Positions 63,350 to 64,000 of a DNA stretch of 64,000 nt are shown here, in pieces. Position 1 is the first letter of the stretch, and each line of letters opens with the position of its first letter. Below the pieces are notes generated by a model. It saw only the letters and a list, made by a program, of their open reading frames with translations, did no database searches and was not told where the DNA came from. A program made the translations under genes and the position numbers. This DNA is from Cupriavidus necator A5-1 (GTDB taxonomy: Bacteria; Pseudomonadota; Gammaproteobacteria; Burkholderiales; Burkholderiaceae). The stretch covers positions 1,922,001 through 1,986,000 of the forward strand of contig NZ_JQLI01000001.1 of NCBI RefSeq assembly GCF_000744095.1. The letters are read 5' to 3'.

Positions 63350-64000
63350 TTATCGTTGCGCCGCGTAGCGCTGCTGCAGTTCGTCAAACGATATCAATTG
63401 GCCGGCAATCGCACTGGCGGCAACGGTAGGCGGGCTGGCGAGCCAGACTTGCCCCGGTCCGGATCGACCCGGGAAGTTCCGGTTGATAGAGCTGACCGTC
63501 ACCTGATCCGCGCTGACCGACGATCCAGGGCCGCAGTTGGCGCACGCACCGCAAGAGGGCTGCAATATGCGCGCGCCGACGGCGCTGAATGTCTCCACGT
63601 AGCCCTTGCGGATGCAATAGTCCCGGACGTCGGTGGTGCCGAACTGCAGGTAGAGGGTGACGTGAGGGGGGAGGCTCAACCCGTGCTCCACGGCCCAGTG
63701 CAGGACCTCGTGGTACAGGTCGAAGTCTTCCCGCTTGCCCGCGGTGCAGGAGCCGCCGTAAGCGATATCCACCTGCACGCGCTGGTCCAGCGTCGCCAAC
63801 GGCAGGCCGTTGCCCGGATCGCCGGGGCGCGCCACCATGGGGCTGAGCGACCTGCAGTCGATCTCGAGCGTGGCCGCAAAGACGGCATCCTCGTCGCTTC
63901 GCATCCATGGCTCGACCACGAAATCGATACCACGTCGCTCCTTGAGGAAGCGGACTGTCTCCGCATCCGGCGCGACAATGCCGGTAAAGCCCCCCAGCTC
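63350..64000 (-). CDS. Aconitase-family dehydratase, C-terminal part (runs off the right edge)
   Basis: The C-terminal 216 residues of an aconitase-superfamily enzyme. Cluster ligands appear as Cys in AYGGSCTAGKREDFDLYHEV and a Cys-rich segment PSCGACANCGPGSSVSADQV, followed by SSINRNFPGRSGPGQVWLAS, the usual signature 2 region. The C-x-x-C-x-x-C arrangement is unlike the plain GCGxC of LeuC or AcnA. The gene starts beyond the window; the frame is open to the edge (ELGGFTGIVAPDAETVRFL). The substrate is unknown. Confidence 0.75.
   Translation of the reverse strand, partial: ELGGFTGIVAPDAETVRFLKERRGIDFVVEPWMRSDEDAVFAATLEIDCRSLSPMVARPGDPGNGLPLATLDQRVQVDIAYGGSCTAGKREDFDLYHEVLHWAVEHGLSLPPHVTLYLQFGTTDVRDYCIRKGYVETFSAVGARILQPSCGACANCGPGSSVSADQVTVSSINRNFPGRSGPGQVWLASPPTVAASAIAGQLISFDELQQRYAAQR

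Overview
The window looks like chromosome or megaplasmid sequence from a beta-proteobacterium of the Burkholderiaceae, most likely Cupriavidus or a close relative. This is inferred from the high GC content, the many LysR, GntR and Bug-receptor genes, an intracellular PHB depolymerase, and a dmp/pox-type phenol degradation cluster with its own sigma-54 regulator. No rRNA, tRNA, CRISPR array or replication origin was seen.

Region 1 (1-8.9 kb) is accessory DNA with a patchy base composition. It holds a NYN-domain protein, a low-GC TonB-like lipoprotein, a transposase C-terminal relic (IS1182-like), small membrane proteins, and two integron attC-like sites flanking a minus-strand gene cassette without an integrase. 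A large secreted propeller-like protein follows. Region 2 (8.9-25 kb) mixes intact genes with decayed ones. Intact genes include a lactate dehydrogenase-like enzyme, a cation/H+ antiporter, a DUF3300 protein, a double-domain SagB-type nitroreductase, a quinone oxidoreductase with a divergent LysR gene, a LysE exporter, a bestrophin and a guanine-deaminase-like enzyme. The decayed ones are a DASS symporter with an internal deletion, a frameshifted DUF2950 gene, an HNH nuclease with an aberrant C-terminus, and a GntR/Bug pair fused by a deletion.

Region 3 (25-41.5 kb) is mostly housekeeping and accessory metabolism: PsuG, an NmrA-like epimerase with a divergent LysR gene, ZntB, an MscS channel, a J-domain protein, a double-glycine leader peptide, VOC proteins, a PaiB/MocR divergent pair, a MerR regulator facing a Cys-rich GDCCVxC protein across a mer-type operator, a PCC-domain protein, PhaZ, a lipoprotein and a GNAT enzyme. 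Region 4 (41.7-45.8 kb) is a catabolic-looking unit: LysR, then divergently a Bug receptor and LeuC/LeuD-like dehydratase subunits.

Region 5 (45.8-61 kb) is the core of the window. A DmpR/MopR-type phenol sensor is followed one base later by a GntR-type regulator, and both are transcribed away from a sigma-54 promoter with tandem upstream sites and an IHF-like site. The promoter drives the multicomponent phenol hydroxylase (K-L-M-N-O-P) and ferredoxin Q. After a palindromic spacer comes the complete catechol meta-cleavage pathway in the order B-C-E-F-G-H-I-D. Phenol is thus converted to catechol and on to pyruvate and acetyl-CoA, by both the hydrolytic (D) and dehydrogenase (C-I-H) branches. 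A 17-bp perfect inverted repeat follows dmpD.

Region 6 (61-64 kb) carries a universal stress protein, a ferritin-like protein, a small Pro-rich protein, a DUF883 membrane protein, and the 3' part of an aconitase-family enzyme that runs off the right edge.
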